Shown: positions 1 to 9,154, counted from the first letter of the stretch. The stretch: DNA of 49,551 nucleotides from Candidatus Poriferisocius aerobius (GCA_028278955.1 JAPYOC010000101.1:1-49551), one strand, 5' to 3'. The notes: generated from the letters alone by a model not told the origin. Made by a program: numbers and translations.

Positions 1-759
1 GCCCCGCACCTCCACCCTGACCGCCCCCAGCTTCCCCTCAAGATGCGGTGGCCGCAACATCGGCAGCCAGGAACTGAAGCGATCTCGGCGGGTGGCCGCC
101 ATTCGAGCCGTGATCCGATCCACCCCAGGAAACTTCCGGATCAGCAACAGCGGGTCGGCAAGCGCGGCCCGATAGCAGTCGGCCGCGTCCACCGGACTGG
201 GAAACCAGCACAGTTCCCGGCCTGACCCCCCCGGGCGCTGCCTCCACCCGTGCCGCCACTCCAACGCCCGCGAACTCAATGCCCGGTGGTGCTGGCGGGC
301 GCAATCCGGTCCTCCAGTACCGAACTTGGCCACATGCACTTCCGTCACCAGGTCGAAGTGCTCGGCCGCCCGCGCCGCCAGGACATCGCTCAATCCCGGT
401 GCCATGCCCACCCCCGCGACCACCAGCGAGCCCTGCCGCTCAGCCGCGCCGCGCATGGCCAGCAGCCGACGCACATCAGACACCGAGTCAGACGTGGCCA
501 GCACCACCCGAGGGCCGCTGAGAAACCGGTGGGCCAGACGGGCTTGGCTGCCGGATGCGGTGGCCAGCACCACCACATCTGCGGGATCATCCAGACGGCC
601 CACGGTCACCGAAGAGCCGTGCCTTCGGGACAGCTGCCGGGCCCGGTCTGGGTTCCGATCTACGACCCCCACCCTGCCGACGGGGCCCGACGGTGCGTCG
701 GCCAGGCGTTTCACCACACTGGCCCCCACCACTCCCGCACCGACAACCAAGACGTCCAT
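1..759 (-). CDS. Saccharopine dehydrogenase-like NAD(P)-binding oxidoreductase (C-terminus beyond window)
   Basis: The reverse strand is open from an ATG at 759 to the window edge (253 residues, no stop), so the C-terminal end is missing. The N-terminus MDVLVVGAGVVGASVVKRL is a Rossmann fold with a GxGxxG-type dinucleotide loop, followed by an acidic VVDRNPDRA segment that would contact the ribose. The segment VVLATASGSQARLAHRFL and the later VAGVGMAPGLSDVLAARAAE resemble saccharopine dehydrogenase-like and related Rossmann oxidoreductases, in which the second half is a substrate domain. The substrate cannot be told from this fragment. It is the last gene seen in a minus-strand series after tRNA-Ile and a small membrane protein. 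The fold is clear, the exact family less so. Confidence 0.7.
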   Translation of the reverse strand, partial: MDVLVVGAGVVGASVVKRLADAPSGPVGRVGVVDRNPDRARQLSRRHGSSVTVGRLDDPADVVVLATASGSQARLAHRFLSGPRVVLATSDSVSDVRRLLAMRGAAERQGSLVVAGVGMAPGLSDVLAARAAEHFDLVTEVHVAKFGTGGPDCARQHHRALSSRALEWRHGWRQRPGGSGRELCWFPSPVDAADCYRAALADPLLLIRKFPGVDRITARMAATRRDRFSSWLPMLRPPHLEGKLGAVRVEVRG

Positions 760-778
760 GCGGCTCAGCGAGCGGAGA

Positions 779-925
779 TCAGAACCTGTTGCTGCCGCTG
801 ATCTGGCGCCATCCGCCCGATCGAGGCGGGAAGCCGCCCGGGCCCCGAACCCGCAGAACGCTCGCAATGGCCACCGCCCCGGTCAGAGCAACCAGCGCTC
901 TTCGCAGAATCTTCACGGCTTCCAT
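779..925 (-). CDS. Small membrane-anchored protein, about 48 residues
   Basis: An ATG at 925 opens a 48-codon frame that ends with TGA at 779, twenty bases before the start of the oxidoreductase. A GTG four codons in (916) is an alternative start. The N-terminus has a lysine/arginine cluster (KILRR) and then a hydrophobic stretch ALVALTGAVAIASVL, suitable for one membrane segment. The remainder is glycine- and arginine-rich (RGPGGFPPRSGGWRQ). No family is recognised. The positive-inside pattern and the tight spacing to the next gene argue that it is real, but at this length a chance frame cannot be excluded. Confidence 0.4.
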   Translation of the reverse strand: MEAVKILRRALVALTGAVAIASVLRVRGPGGFPPRSGGWRQISGSNRF

Positions 926-935
926 CCTAATGGTG

Positions 936-1009
<74 letters not shown>

Positions 1010-1031
1010 AAAGCCAAAGCAGACTACGAGC

Positions 1032-1544
1032 CTACCGAGGAGGGTTCCAGACAGGCCAACGAAATCGCCGAGGCCGGCTACGAGGCCGTTGGCGAGCCGT
1101 CTCCTCCTCGATGACCGTGACCCGCACCCCACCGGTCAGGTCGCTGATGAGGTTGAAGAGAACGCACAGCAAGACGTTGAAGAACGTGCCCGCCACCACG
1201 AGCACGAGCCCGCCGACGGCAAAGCCGCGGAATATTTGGCCGGCGTTGAACGTGAACTCCGCCAACGCGAACAGTTCCTCAATGAACGATTCTGTGTCAT
1301 CCACGGTGCCCGACCCCACTGCGATGCTCCACAGCATCACGCCGGCCAGCATCACAATGAACCACAGGCACAGATAGAAGATCAGCGATATCTTCAATAC
1401 CGACCAGGGCTCGACATGGCGGACTACTCGGCGCACCTTGCGGGCCTGCAAGCGCACCGCCCGGCGATACTCCCTCGGGGTGACCTTCACCGGTTGGCGC
1501 GCCACTGGCTGAGAAGGCAACGAAGGGCCAAGGGGGTCGCTCAC
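1032..1544 (-). CDS. DUF3566 transmembrane protein (gyrA neighbour)
   Basis: This 170-residue protein matches the actinobacterial DUF3566 family normally found just downstream of gyrA (compare Rv0007 of Mycobacterium tuberculosis). A basic N-terminal half (REYRRAVRLQARKVRRVVRHVEPWSVLKIS) precedes two membrane helices, about FYLCLWFIVMLAGVMLWSIAV and FAVGGLVLVVAGTFFNVLLCVLF. Between them lies an acidic amphipathic stretch (DDTESFIEELFALAEF). The family's function is unsettled. The frame extends upstream to 1613, but the GTG at 1544 overlaps the TGA of the upstream TadE-like gene as GTGA, which is typical of translational coupling, so that start is chosen. The C-terminus is arginine-rich. Confidence 0.85.
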   Translation of the reverse strand: MSDPLGPSLPSQPVARQPVKVTPREYRRAVRLQARKVRRVVRHVEPWSVLKISLIFYLCLWFIVMLAGVMLWSIAVGSGTVDDTESFIEELFALAEFTFNAGQIFRGFAVGGLVLVVAGTFFNVLLCVLFNLISDLTGGVRVTVIEEETARQRPRSRPRRFRWPVWNPPR

Positions 1545-1924
1545 CCGACCGGGGTCTGTGGACACGCTGCGAAGTGTACGGGATCGCCAGCGGAAAGCGA
1601 TTGGCACTGCCACCAGCCGCGAGGGCGGAACTCCGCTCTGGCCGTTGCCACGGACCCGTCCCGGCGCACGGTCACCTCCGTTTGAAAAAGTCCTGGTTCA
1701 AAGACCTCTCGGCGCGCCGAGACCAGCGTCGCCCGATTGGCCGCAGCAACCCTCGGAGCCGCATGCGGGTCAGCTGCGGCCGCGAGCGCCACCACATCGG
1801 CGACGGCGGCCGCCCGGGCCCGGTGGACCGTTTCCGCGCCCAACTGGCCCAAGAGCACCACCGCCATCCCGATCACGGCCAAGATCCCCACCCCCACCAA
1901 CGAGATCGATCCCCGCTCGTCCAT
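1541..1924 (-). CDS. TadE-like pseudopilin (Rv3654c-type)
   Basis: The N-terminus MDERGSISLVGVGILAVIGM is an acidic/arginine leader, a glycine and a long hydrophobic helix, followed by the small-residue stretch ETVHRARAAAVADVVALAAA. This is the pattern of actinobacterial TadE-like 'secretion neighbourhood' proteins related to Rv3654c. An ATG six codons upstream (1942) is possible, but the one at 1924 has GGAG at the right distance. The rest (about residues 55-127) is a small extracytoplasmic domain with two cysteines near the end. It sits between gyrA and DUF3566, about 20 kb from the main Tad locus, and its stop overlaps the DUF3566 start. The family call is from the N-terminal pattern only. 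Confidence 0.6.
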   Translation of the reverse strand: MDERGSISLVGVGILAVIGMAVVLLGQLGAETVHRARAAAVADVVALAAAADPHAAPRVAAANRATLVSARREVFEPGLFQTEVTVRRDGSVATARAEFRPRGWWQCQSLSAGDPVHFAACPQTPVG

Positions 1925-1972
1925 TTCACTGCTCCGTTGCATGGGGAGGGGGAAGTTTCGCCGAAGCAGAGG

Positions 1973-4441
1973 CTACTGCTCTTCTGCTGCACTGGAAAGA
2001 ACGGGGGCGACCGCCACCACCAGCTGCTCTTTGGCCAAGCTCATGACCCGCACCCCCGAGGCGTCGCGCCCCATCACGGAGACCGACGAGACCGGTATTC
2101 GGATCGTCACCCCATTGGACGCCACCATGAACACCTCGTCTTCGGGAAGCACTACCCGCGCCGCCACAACAGTGCCTCTTCCGTCCATCATCCTCATCGC
2201 CCGCATTCCCAACCCGCCTCGGTGCTTGGGTCGAAACTCATCCAGCGATGTGCGCTTTCCGAATCCCTGGTCGGTGACCAGCAGCATTTCGTCGCCGGGC
2301 TGCACCGCGCTGGCAGCAACCACCACATCGTCGTCTCGCAGCCTCATTCCCCGCACCCCGGCGGCGTTTCTTCCCATGGCTCGGACTTCGTTCTCCTCAA
2401 AGCGCATCAGCTGGCCTGATGCGCTTATCAGGCAGATGTCGTCGGATCCAGTGGTAGGGAGCACTCGCACGAGTTCGTCGCCGGATCGGAGGTTGAGGGC
2501 GATAAGCCCCCGGGAGCGGTTCTTGTCGTACTCCAAGAACCGGGTTCGCTTCACCACCCCTTGCCGGGTGACAAACAGCAAGTACCGCATCGTCTCGTAG
2601 TCGCGGGTGTCGATCACCGCGGAAACGGTCTCCTCGGGCGCCAGCTGAAGCAGATTGACGATGGCCATGCCTCGGGCGGTGCGGCTGGTTCGGGGCACTT
2701 CATGGGCCTTTATGCGATACACCCTTCCCAGGTTGGTGAAGAACAGCAAATAGGCATGGGCAGTGGTGTGAATGAGGTTGGCGATGTAATCGCCGTCCTT
2801 CAGGTTGGCCCCGATGACTCCCTTGCCTCCTCTCCCCTGGGTCTTGAACTCGTCGGGTGCGACGGTCTTGACGTACCCGGCCGCACTCAAGCTGAACATC
2901 AGATCCTCATCGTCGATCAGCGCCTCGATGTCGATGTCCCCCTCATCGGCGGCGATCTGCGTCCGCCGGTCGTTGGCGTAGGCCTCTCGCACGGCCAGGA
3001 GCTCTTCGCGAATAACCGCTCGCAGTTTGCGACTGTCGGCCAAAATGGCTTCCAACTCGACTATGAGGGCGCGTTTGTCGGCCAGCTCGTCGCTCAGTTC
3101 TTGACGTCCGAGCTGGGTCAGCCGGCCCAGCGGCAGATCCAAGATGTGGTTGGCCTGGATCTCGCTGAACCCGTACTGCTCCCCCGTCAGCGTGGCTCGG
3201 GCCGCGGCCCGGTTCTCGGAGGCCCGAATGGCGGCGATGATCTCGTCGATCAAGTCCACCGCCCGCACTAATCCCTCCAGGATGTGCTCCCGTCGGCGGG
3301 CTTCGTCCAACCGGAACTCCGTCCGGCGGCGCACCACCTCCTGCTGGTGGGCGGCGTAGGCAGTCAGACACTCCCGCAGGGTCATCGTCCGGGGCACCCC
3401 GTCGACGAGGGCCACCATGTTCACGGAGAAATTGGATTGCAGTGGAGAGTGCTTGTACAGGTTGTTGAGGACGACCAATGCGGGGGCGTCTTTCTTCAAC
3501 TCGAACACCAACCTGGTTTGGCCCTTGGCCGACTCGTTGTGAATCTGGCGTATGCCGTCGATCACTCGCCGGTTCACAAGATCGGCCACCTTCTCCTCAA
3601 TGACCTCGGCGCTGGTTTGGTACGGGATCTCGGTGACCACGATCCTGGTGTTGGCGCCGCTCTCCACAATCTCCGCCGCAGCTCGCACTTTGATGGCACC
3701 TTGGCCGGTGGTGTAAGCCTCCCGAATGCCCCGATAGCCCATGATGAGGCCGCGTGTGGGAAAATCCGGGCCCCTCACAAATGCCATCAAATCCTCGCTG
3801 GTGGCCTCGGGGTTCTCCAATAGATGGTTGACGGCGTCGATCACCTCACCGAGGTTGTGGGGCGGGATGTTGGTGGCCATCCCCACCGCGATGCCCTGAC
3901 TGCCGTTCACCAGAAGATTGGGGAAACGCGAGGGCAGAACCAACGGCTCCTGCTCGGTGGAATCGAAGTTGTCGGAGAAATCGACGGTCTGCTCGTCGAT
4001 GCCGTCCAACAGCCTCATGGCCAGCTCGTCGAGGCGGCACTCCGTATACCGCATGGCCGCGGGCGGGTCGTTGGGAGAGCCAAAGTTCCCGTGCGGGTCG
4101 ATCAGCGGATGCCTGAGCGAGAACAGCTGCCCTAGGCGAACGAGGGCGTCATAGATGGCCTGATCGCCGTGGGGGTGGTATTTGCCCATGACATCGCCCA
4201 CCACTCGAGCGCACTTCACATAGGGCCGATTGGGCCTGTTTCCCTGATCGTACATTCCCCACAGAATGCGACGGTGAACCGGCTTCAGACCGTCCCGCAC
4301 GTCGGGGAGCGCTCGGGCGGTGATGACCGACATGGCATAGTCCAAAAAGGACTGCTCCATCTCGGTCTGGATGTCGATGTCCTGGACAGTGCCGCCCAGT
4401 GCGTCCTCGGATTCAAACACGTCGTCGGGCTTATCGGACAC
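1973..4441 (-). CDS. gyrA: DNA gyrase subunit A
   Basis: This 822-residue protein is the breakage-reunion subunit of gyrase, which introduces negative supercoils as an A2B2 complex. The N-terminal region holds [14 protein letters not shown], the helix-turn-helix [13 protein letters not shown] and the catalytic tyrosine Y132 (AMRYTECRL). A coiled-coil tower follows, then a six-bladed C-terminal domain opening with the GyrA-box QGRGGKG. The length is normal for an actinobacterial GyrA. At the position of E. coli Ser83 this protein has Gln94, whereas the acidic residue equivalent to Asp87 is kept (Asp98). The start is 15 bp after the gyrB stop, so the two are probably cotranscribed. Confidence 0.98.
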   Translation of the reverse strand: MSDKPDDVFESEDALGGTVQDIDIQTEMEQSFLDYAMSVITARALPDVRDGLKPVHRRILWGMYDQGNRPNRPYVKCARVVGDVMGKYHPHGDQAIYDALVRLGQLFSLRHPLIDPHGNFGSPNDPPAAMRYTECRLDELAMRLLDGIDEQTVDFSDNFDSTEQEPLVLPSRFPNLLVNGSQGIAVGMATNIPPHNLGEVIDAVNHLLENPEATSEDLMAFVRGPDFPTRGLIMGYRGIREAYTTGQGAIKVRAAAEIVESGANTRIVVTEIPYQTSAEVIEEKVADLVNRRVIDGIRQIHNESAKGQTRLVFELKKDAPALVVLNNLYKHSPLQSNFSVNMVALVDGVPRTMTLRECLTAYAAHQQEVVRRRTEFRLDEARRREHILEGLVRAVDLIDEIIAAIRASENRAAARATLTGEQYGFSEIQANHILDLPLGRLTQLGRQELSDELADKRALIVELEAILADSRKLRAVIREELLAVREAYANDRRTQIAADEGDIDIEALIDDEDLMFSLSAAGYVKTVAPDEFKTQGRGGKGVIGANLKDGDYIANLIHTTAHAYLLFFTNLGRVYRIKAHEVPRTSRTARGMAIVNLLQLAPEETVSAVIDTRDYETMRYLLFVTRQGVVKRTRFLEYDKNRSRGLIALNLRSGDELVRVLPTTGSDDICLISASGQLMRFEENEVRAMGRNAAGVRGMRLRDDDVVVAASAVQPGDEMLLVTDQGFGKRTSLDEFRPKHRGGLGMRAMRMMDGRGTVVAARVVLPEDEVFMVASNGVTIRIPVSSVSVMGRDASGVRVMSLAKEQLVVAVAPVLSSAAEEQ

Positions 4442-4456
4442 GGGTCTTCTTGCCGA

Positions 4457-6448
4457 TCAGATGTCCAAGAACCGGACGTCTTTGGCGTTGTTCTGGATAA
4501 ACCTCTTCCTCTCCTGCACATCTTCGCCCATAAGCTTGGAGAACACCCGATCGGCGTCAGCGGCCTGCTCTACAGAGACTCGCAGCAAGGTGCGCCGAGC
4601 CGGATCCATGGTGGTCGACCACAATTCGTCAGAATCCATCTCGCCGAGCCCTTTGAGCCGCTGGAATTCGGCACTGTGCTTGGGATTCTCAGCCAGGAAG
4701 GCTTCTTTGGCGTGATCGTCCTTCAAGTATTTCTTAGAGCGGCCGACTTCTGTGGAATAAAGCGGGGGCTGGGCAATGTACACCCGACCCTCTTTGACCA
4801 GCTTGCGCATTTGCCGGTAGAAGAAAGTGAGCAGCAGAGTTCGTATATGGCTGCCGTCCACATCGGCGTCAGCAAGCAGAATCACTTTGCCGTAGCGGAT
4901 GCGAGACTCAGGGGTGAGAGCATCTTGACTAGCCGTCTTGTTGTCGTCGCCGTTTTCGCCGCCGCCGTCGAAGTGCTCGCCGAAGGCGGCGCCAATGGCA
5001 GCAATCAGCGCTTGAATCTCCGTATTGCGGAGCATCCGGTCCACTTGAACCCGTTCGACATTCAAGATCTTTCCCCGAATAGGAAGAATAGCCATGGTCT
5101 TGGGATCGCGGGCGTCTTTGGCCGATCCACCAGCCGAGTTTCCCTCCACAATGAACAGTTCGCACTCCTCCCGTTTGGTGGATGTGCAGTCCACCAGCTT
5201 CCCGGGAAGTCCCGCACCGTCGAGAGCTGACTTCCGCCGGGTGGCATCCCGGGCTTGCCGAGCGGCCAGCCTGGCTTTTTGGGCCTGGAGGCATTTGGCC
5301 GTGATCTTGCGGGCGTCAGCAGGATTCTCTTCTAGCCACTCCGCCAGCTTCTCGTTGGTGGTCCGCTCCACCAGTGAGCGGATAGAGGCATTGCCCAATT
5401 TGGCTTTGGTCTGCCCTTCAAATTGCGGTTCTCGCAACCTCACACTCACAATGGCCGTCAGTCCTTCTCGGATATCCTCGCCAGCCAGATTGTCGTCTTT
5501 GTCCTTCAGCTGTCCTTTGGCTCGGCAATAGTCGTTCACTACTCTAGTGAGTCCTTTTCGGAACCCTTCCTCATGCATACCACCCTCAACGGTGTTGATG
5601 CCGTTGGCAAAAGAATGAAGGCCGTCGGTGTTGTAACCGGTGTTCCATTGAAAGGCCACTTCCACTTCATCGCCATCTTCTTGCTGCGAGAAGAAACCAA
5701 CTTCTTCGAACAGAGCTTCTTTGGAAAGGTTCACTTCGCGAACGAAATCACTGATGCCCTCTTGATAGCAATACGCGGTCCAATCAGCACCGCCAGTGCC
5801 GTCCAATCTCAAATCCCGGAACTTGATCTCCAGATCACGATTCAAAAATGCCATCATCTGAAGCCGCTCGCACAGTCCCTGAGCCCTGAACCGCACATCA
5901 TCGAAAATGCTTCCGTCGGGCCAGAAGCGAACCGTCGTGCCGGTATGGTTCTCGGAGCTGTCGCCCACAGCCCGCAGCTCATCTACGATCTTCCCGCCGT
6001 TGCCGAACGACATCGAGTAGCGGCGGCCGTCTCGATCGATTTCCACCTCTACCCGGGTAGACAGAGCATTGACCACCGAGACGCCCACACCGTGCAAGCC
6101 GCCCGAAACTTTGTAGCCATTACCCCCGAACTTGCCACCCGCATGCAAAATGGTAAGCACTACTGCCACTGCGCTCATCTCCGGGTGCTGGGGATGGGGA
6201 TCCACCGGAATACCCCTTCCGTTGTCGCGAACCTCGCAACCGCCGTCGGCCAACAGTGTTACTTCAATGGTTGTGCAATACCCGGCCATTGCCTCGTCGA
6301 CGGCGTTGTCCACCACTTCGTAGACCAGATGGTGCAGCCCGGTCACCGAGGTGGAGCCGATATACATGCCCGGACGCGTCCGCACGGCATCAAGGCCTTC
6401 CAAAACGGTTATGTCCTCAGCTCTGTAAGAGTCAGAGATGTCAGTCAC
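4457..6448 (-). CDS. gyrB: DNA gyrase subunit B
   Basis: This 663-residue protein is the ATPase subunit of gyrase. The GHKL ATPase domain includes the VVDNAVDEAMAG helix (about 46-56), DNGRGIPVD (75-83) and KVSGGLHGVGVSVVNALS (113-130). The TOPRIM domain has EGNSAGGSAK (435-444) and the Mg-binding DADVDGSHI (527-535). The C-terminus is the usual ERKRFIQNNAKDVRFLDI. An acidic insert rich in glycine and aspartate (about 494-512) sits just before the second TOPRIM motif and is longer than in common gyrases. The start is GTG at 6448. The gene follows dciA after 143 bp that contain a possible promoter. Confidence 0.98.
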   Translation of the reverse strand: MTDISDSYRAEDITVLEGLDAVRTRPGMYIGSTSVTGLHHLVYEVVDNAVDEAMAGYCTTIEVTLLADGGCEVRDNGRGIPVDPHPQHPEMSAVAVVLTILHAGGKFGGNGYKVSGGLHGVGVSVVNALSTRVEVEIDRDGRRYSMSFGNGGKIVDELRAVGDSSENHTGTTVRFWPDGSIFDDVRFRAQGLCERLQMMAFLNRDLEIKFRDLRLDGTGGADWTAYCYQEGISDFVREVNLSKEALFEEVGFFSQQEDGDEVEVAFQWNTGYNTDGLHSFANGINTVEGGMHEEGFRKGLTRVVNDYCRAKGQLKDKDDNLAGEDIREGLTAIVSVRLREPQFEGQTKAKLGNASIRSLVERTTNEKLAEWLEENPADARKITAKCLQAQKARLAARQARDATRRKSALDGAGLPGKLVDCTSTKREECELFIVEGNSAGGSAKDARDPKTMAILPIRGKILNVERVQVDRMLRNTEIQALIAAIGAAFGEHFDGGGENGDDNKTASQDALTPESRIRYGKVILLADADVDGSHIRTLLLTFFYRQMRKLVKEGRVYIAQPPLYSTEVGRSKKYLKDDHAKEAFLAENPKHSAEFQRLKGLGEMDSDELWSTTMDPARRTLLRVSVEQAADADRVFSKLMGEDVQERKRFIQNNAKDVRFLDI

Positions 6449-6562
6449 GACATGGCTTTTCTGCCCCGCTAGGCGGGTCTCGTGGATGGGCAGAGCGGCC
6501 GCTGCCGCCGGACTTTGGGTCTTGCGACCAGCCTGGCGGAGAGCACCGCTTCCAATCAGATC

Positions 6563-6568
6563 ATTCTA
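6563..6568 (-). promoter_or_regulatory. Possible -10 element of a gyrB-gyrA promoter
   Basis: In the 143-bp spacer before gyrB the reverse strand has TAGAAT in an AT-rich pocket (CTGATAGAATGATC). It is close to the sigma-70-type TATAAT, but no convincing -35 hexamer stands 17 bp upstream. The call rests on one hexamer and on gyrBA being set apart from the recF group. Confidence 0.28.
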
Positions 6569-6591
6569 TCAGTTTTGAGCACCCGTTTGGC

Positions 6592-6948
6592 TCACCGAGT
6601 ACGGACTTTGACTGTCAGCGAGGCGACAGCCTCCTCCTTGGCCGCCGCGTTGATCCGACCGATGAGCTCGCTGCTGAAAAACCTCATTTCGGTCGCCCAT
6701 GCGGGATCGTCCACCGTCACAATCAACTCGCCGGCGACGAGCCGCACCGGCGACGAATGGGTGGCCAGTACCTCGCCCACCAGATCCTCCCACGCTCTAA
6801 ACACCATCCTCAGCACATGCGCCCGAGGCGATTTCAACTCCGACGCCACCTGGTCCAGTGCTTCTTCCAAGCGTCGAGGTCCTCTCGGTTTGCCCAATGG
6901 CTCCCAGCCCATCGGCCAAGTCTGCCCCGATAGCATGGCCAATACCAC
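6592..6948 (-). CDS. dciA: DciA-like DUF721 protein (helicase loading)
   Basis: This 118-residue protein lies between recF and gyrB, the usual actinobacterial place of the DUF721/DciA family. DciA interacts with the replicative helicase DnaB and is thought to help load it in bacteria that lack DnaC. The core VLRMVFRAWEDLVGEVLATHSSPVRLVAGELIVTVDDPAWATEMRFFSSELIGRIN has the family's W-xx-LVG-x-(V/L)-A-x-H signature and the WATE(M/L)-like motif. The N-terminal 30 residues are basic and probably disordered. The GTG start at 6948 is 7 bp after the recF stop, so the genes should be cotranscribed. Confidence 0.85.
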   Translation of the reverse strand: MVLAMLSGQTWPMGWEPLGKPRGPRRLEEALDQVASELKSPRAHVLRMVFRAWEDLVGEVLATHSSPVRLVAGELIVTVDDPAWATEMRFFSSELIGRINAAAKEEAVASLTVKVRTR

Positions 6949-6955
6949 TAGGAGG

Positions 6956-8041
6956 TCACACTTCCCGGACGATTTGATGGTCCTGCACTCGAAACCGGGC
7001 GTTGTAGTTGAGAGAGGACGGCAATGCCCCCGCGGCGGTCAAAAAGGTCTGCTCAGAGCGCAAAGCGCTCAGCACCCCACGCGACCTATCCGGATCAAGT
7101 TCCGAGAACACATCGTCCAAGAGCAACAAAGGCGACTGGCCGGCGGCCTCACCCAATTCTCGGTGGGCAGCAAGACGTAGCGCCAGGGCGAGCGACCGCT
7201 GTTCCCCCTGGGAGGCGTGCGTCCGGGCCGGCTTCCCGTTGAGCAGAACCAAGACATCATCGCGGTGGGGGCCCACGGTGGTCACCCCTCGACGCAGATC
7301 CTCCTGGCGAGCGTGATGCAGCGCTTTCTTCAGCTCCCCCGGTTGCCACATCGACTGGTAGGTGAGATTGATCGGAATTTCTCGGAGGGCGATCTCCTGA
7401 TAAGCCGTTGCCGCCTTTTCAGCTAAATTTGCCAGCAAGTTTTGACGAGCTGCAACTACCTGCTCACCGATATCGGCCAATTTCTCATCCCACACATCTA
7501 GCGTCATGGCTGTTTCCGGGTCAAGACGACCCCTGGTTTGGCGAAGCAGAGCATTTCGCTGCCGTAAGACGTTTTCCATATTCGACCGGGCTGTATCATG
7601 TCGAGGATCAATTTGGCTCAGAGCCTCATCAAGAAATCGGCGCCGTTCTTCTGGACCTTCTTTGAGCAATGCCAGATCATCGGGCATGAAGATTGATATC
7701 GGGACCACCCCTAGCAGATCGCGACGTCGAACTCTCTGGCGGTTCATCTGAAACTGGGAACGGCCAGTCGACCGCAACACGGCTTCAAAAAGAACTTCTC
7801 TGCGGTTGATTCCCATCTGGCCTCGAACCACCGCTTCTTTGATGTTCGGACCCTTTCGAATCAAAGCGTCGGTGGTGTTGACTCGAAACGATGTCATCGT
7901 CGCCAAGTAAAAGATCGCCTCCAGTAAATTCGTCTTGCCCGCACCATTGGGCCCAACAATGAGACTGGTGCCGAGCGGAAGCTCTAACTCAAGATGAGAA
8001 TAATTGCGAAAATCCGCTAACCAAAGCCGCTGAAGATGCAC
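6956..8041 (-). CDS. recF: DNA replication and repair protein RecF
   Basis: This 361-residue ABC/SMC-type ATPase acts with RecO and RecR to load RecA on gapped single-stranded DNA. The N-terminus MHLQRLWLADFRNYSHLELE is characteristic. Walker A is GPNGAGKT (30-37). The ABC signature region is SQGEQRSLALALRLA, and Walker B with the D-loop is LLLLDDVFSELDPDR. The length is normal. It begins 7 bp after the dnaN stop and ends 7 bp before dciA, within the classical dnaA-dnaN-recF-gyrB order. Confidence 0.97.
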   Translation of the reverse strand: MHLQRLWLADFRNYSHLELELPLGTSLIVGPNGAGKTNLLEAIFYLATMTSFRVNTTDALIRKGPNIKEAVVRGQMGINRREVLFEAVLRSTGRSQFQMNRQRVRRRDLLGVVPISIFMPDDLALLKEGPEERRRFLDEALSQIDPRHDTARSNMENVLRQRNALLRQTRGRLDPETAMTLDVWDEKLADIGEQVVAARQNLLANLAEKAATAYQEIALREIPINLTYQSMWQPGELKKALHHARQEDLRRGVTTVGPHRDDVLVLLNGKPARTHASQGEQRSLALALRLAAHRELGEAAGQSPLLLLDDVFSELDPDRSRGVLSALRSEQTFLTAAGALPSSLNYNARFRVQDHQIVREV

Positions 8042-8048
8042 ACTGCAC

Positions 8049-8912
8049 TCAGTTGATGCGAACGGGCATCAACAAATACAGGAATTCCTCCGCCCCAGGA
8101 GTGCGGATCACAGCAGGCTTCAAGGCATCCACAGTATTCAAGACTATCTCCTCACCCTGAGCTGCCTCCGCCCCGTCCAACAAGTACTCCGGGTTGAAAT
8201 CCCCCTCAATCAACCTGGTTGTCACCGTGACTGCTCCCAAATTGAAAGAAGCCTCTTGATCGCTAAAGCGAACACTGATTTTCTCAATACCTTCCAGCAA
8301 GCGAATCACTTCTTGCAATGTTCGTGATGGAACCAGAACGCTCTGAGCAGAACCAAGTACTTCTAAACCAGGAAGATCACACAATGCCAATCGATATGAG
8401 TCTGTTGTAACCAAGCGAAGTCCTTCTTCTTCTGCAGACAGCAGCACCCCCGTCAACACTGGCCGCGATTCATCCGATGAAGCTGCTTTCACAACTTGTT
8501 TGAGAGCCAGCAGCAATGTTTCTGTCTCCAACACTACCGGATCACTGTTAAGTTCTGCGGTAAGGGGAAAATCTCCCGTTCTCATAGTTTGCAACGAAAA
8601 CTTCGAGCGCGCTGAATCGATCTGAATGCCCTCCTCATCTACGGCCACATTCACCGCACCAGCGTCAAGCGATCGAACCACATCACTTGCTAGTCGAGCT
8701 GTCACCACCGTTTCACCATCAATAGATCCAGCCACGGCCAAGGTCATTGAGATACTCAACTCGCGGTCGGTAGCCGTAAACGTCAATTCATCTCCTCGCA
8801 GCGCCATATGCACACCGGAAAGAATCAGCTGGAACCCTCCTCGGGTTCCAGCTGCCCGACCAGTTACCGTCAATGCTTCTAACAAGGCATCTCTTTCGCA
8901 TCGGAATTTCAC
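8049..8912 (-). CDS. dnaN: DNA polymerase III beta sliding clamp, with internal in-frame deletion
   Basis: The gene is clearly dnaN by position (dnaA-dnaN-recF) and by sequence. Domains I and II are present (MKFRCERDALLEAL, SRSKFSLQT-like ARSKFSLQTM, RLVTTDSYRLALCDLPG, SVLVPSRTLQEV), and the C-terminal YLLMPVRIN is the usual clamp end. The product has only 287 residues, against about 360-375 for the family. The shortfall is a single block: TTRLIEGDF, which should be followed by the domain III start, joins directly to NPEYLLDGAEAA, which lies near the end of domain III. By alignment from memory to E. coli DnaN, residues near 245-321 have no counterpart. The junction is at Phe239 (8196-8198). 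The start is GTG at 8912. Confidence 0.93.
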   Translation of the reverse strand: MKFRCERDALLEALTVTGRAAGTRGGFQLILSGVHMALRGDELTFTATDRELSISMTLAVAGSIDGETVVTARLASDVVRSLDAGAVNVAVDEEGIQIDSARSKFSLQTMRTGDFPLTAELNSDPVVLETETLLLALKQVVKAASSDESRPVLTGVLLSAEEEGLRLVTTDSYRLALCDLPGLEVLGSAQSVLVPSRTLQEVIRLLEGIEKISVRFSDQEASFNLGAVTVTTRLIEGDFNPEYLLDGAEAAQGEEIVLNTVDALKPAVIRTPGAEEFLYLLMPVRIN

Positions 8913-9154
8913 AGAGTGCTCACTTTCTTATCTGCATAGATAATTTTAAATAACTGTTGTTAGCAGTAGGTCGGTGGAAATGTGGAAAAGTGCTATTTTC
9001 CCTGGTAAACCCCCATATATTGCACTGATTAGTTTCCCCAGGTGAGGGGATAATCTTCAACGTTGGCTTTTCACCTGTGGAATGAGTTTGAGTTATGCCC
9101 AGAAGATGGATATTTTCCCCAGCATTTTCTTCCATAATTCCCCAGCGTCGCCCG
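8913..9154. other. Candidate chromosomal origin (oriC) in the dnaA-dnaN spacer
   Basis: This 242-bp AT-rich spacer lies where actinobacterial origins usually sit. One sequence fits the relaxed DnaA box TTWTNCACA: TTTTCCACA on the minus strand at 8981-8989. Weaker matches are TTATCCCCT (minus, 9045-9053) and a TTCCACA core (minus, near 9076-9082). On the plus strand a TTTCCCC motif recurs at 8996-9004, 9032-9040, 9113-9121 and 9136-9144, each one or two bases from a DnaA box. A run of A and T at about 8935-8956, next to dnaN, could be the unwinding element. Position and composition are strong evidence; the boxes are degenerate, so the exact origin is an inference. Confidence 0.6.

Noticed and set aside
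2561-3271. Long plus-strand frames inside gyrA and gyrB (also 4169-5230 and 5423-6472)
   Set aside because: They are antisense to well-conserved gyrase codons, show no family motif and arise from GC-rich codon structure.
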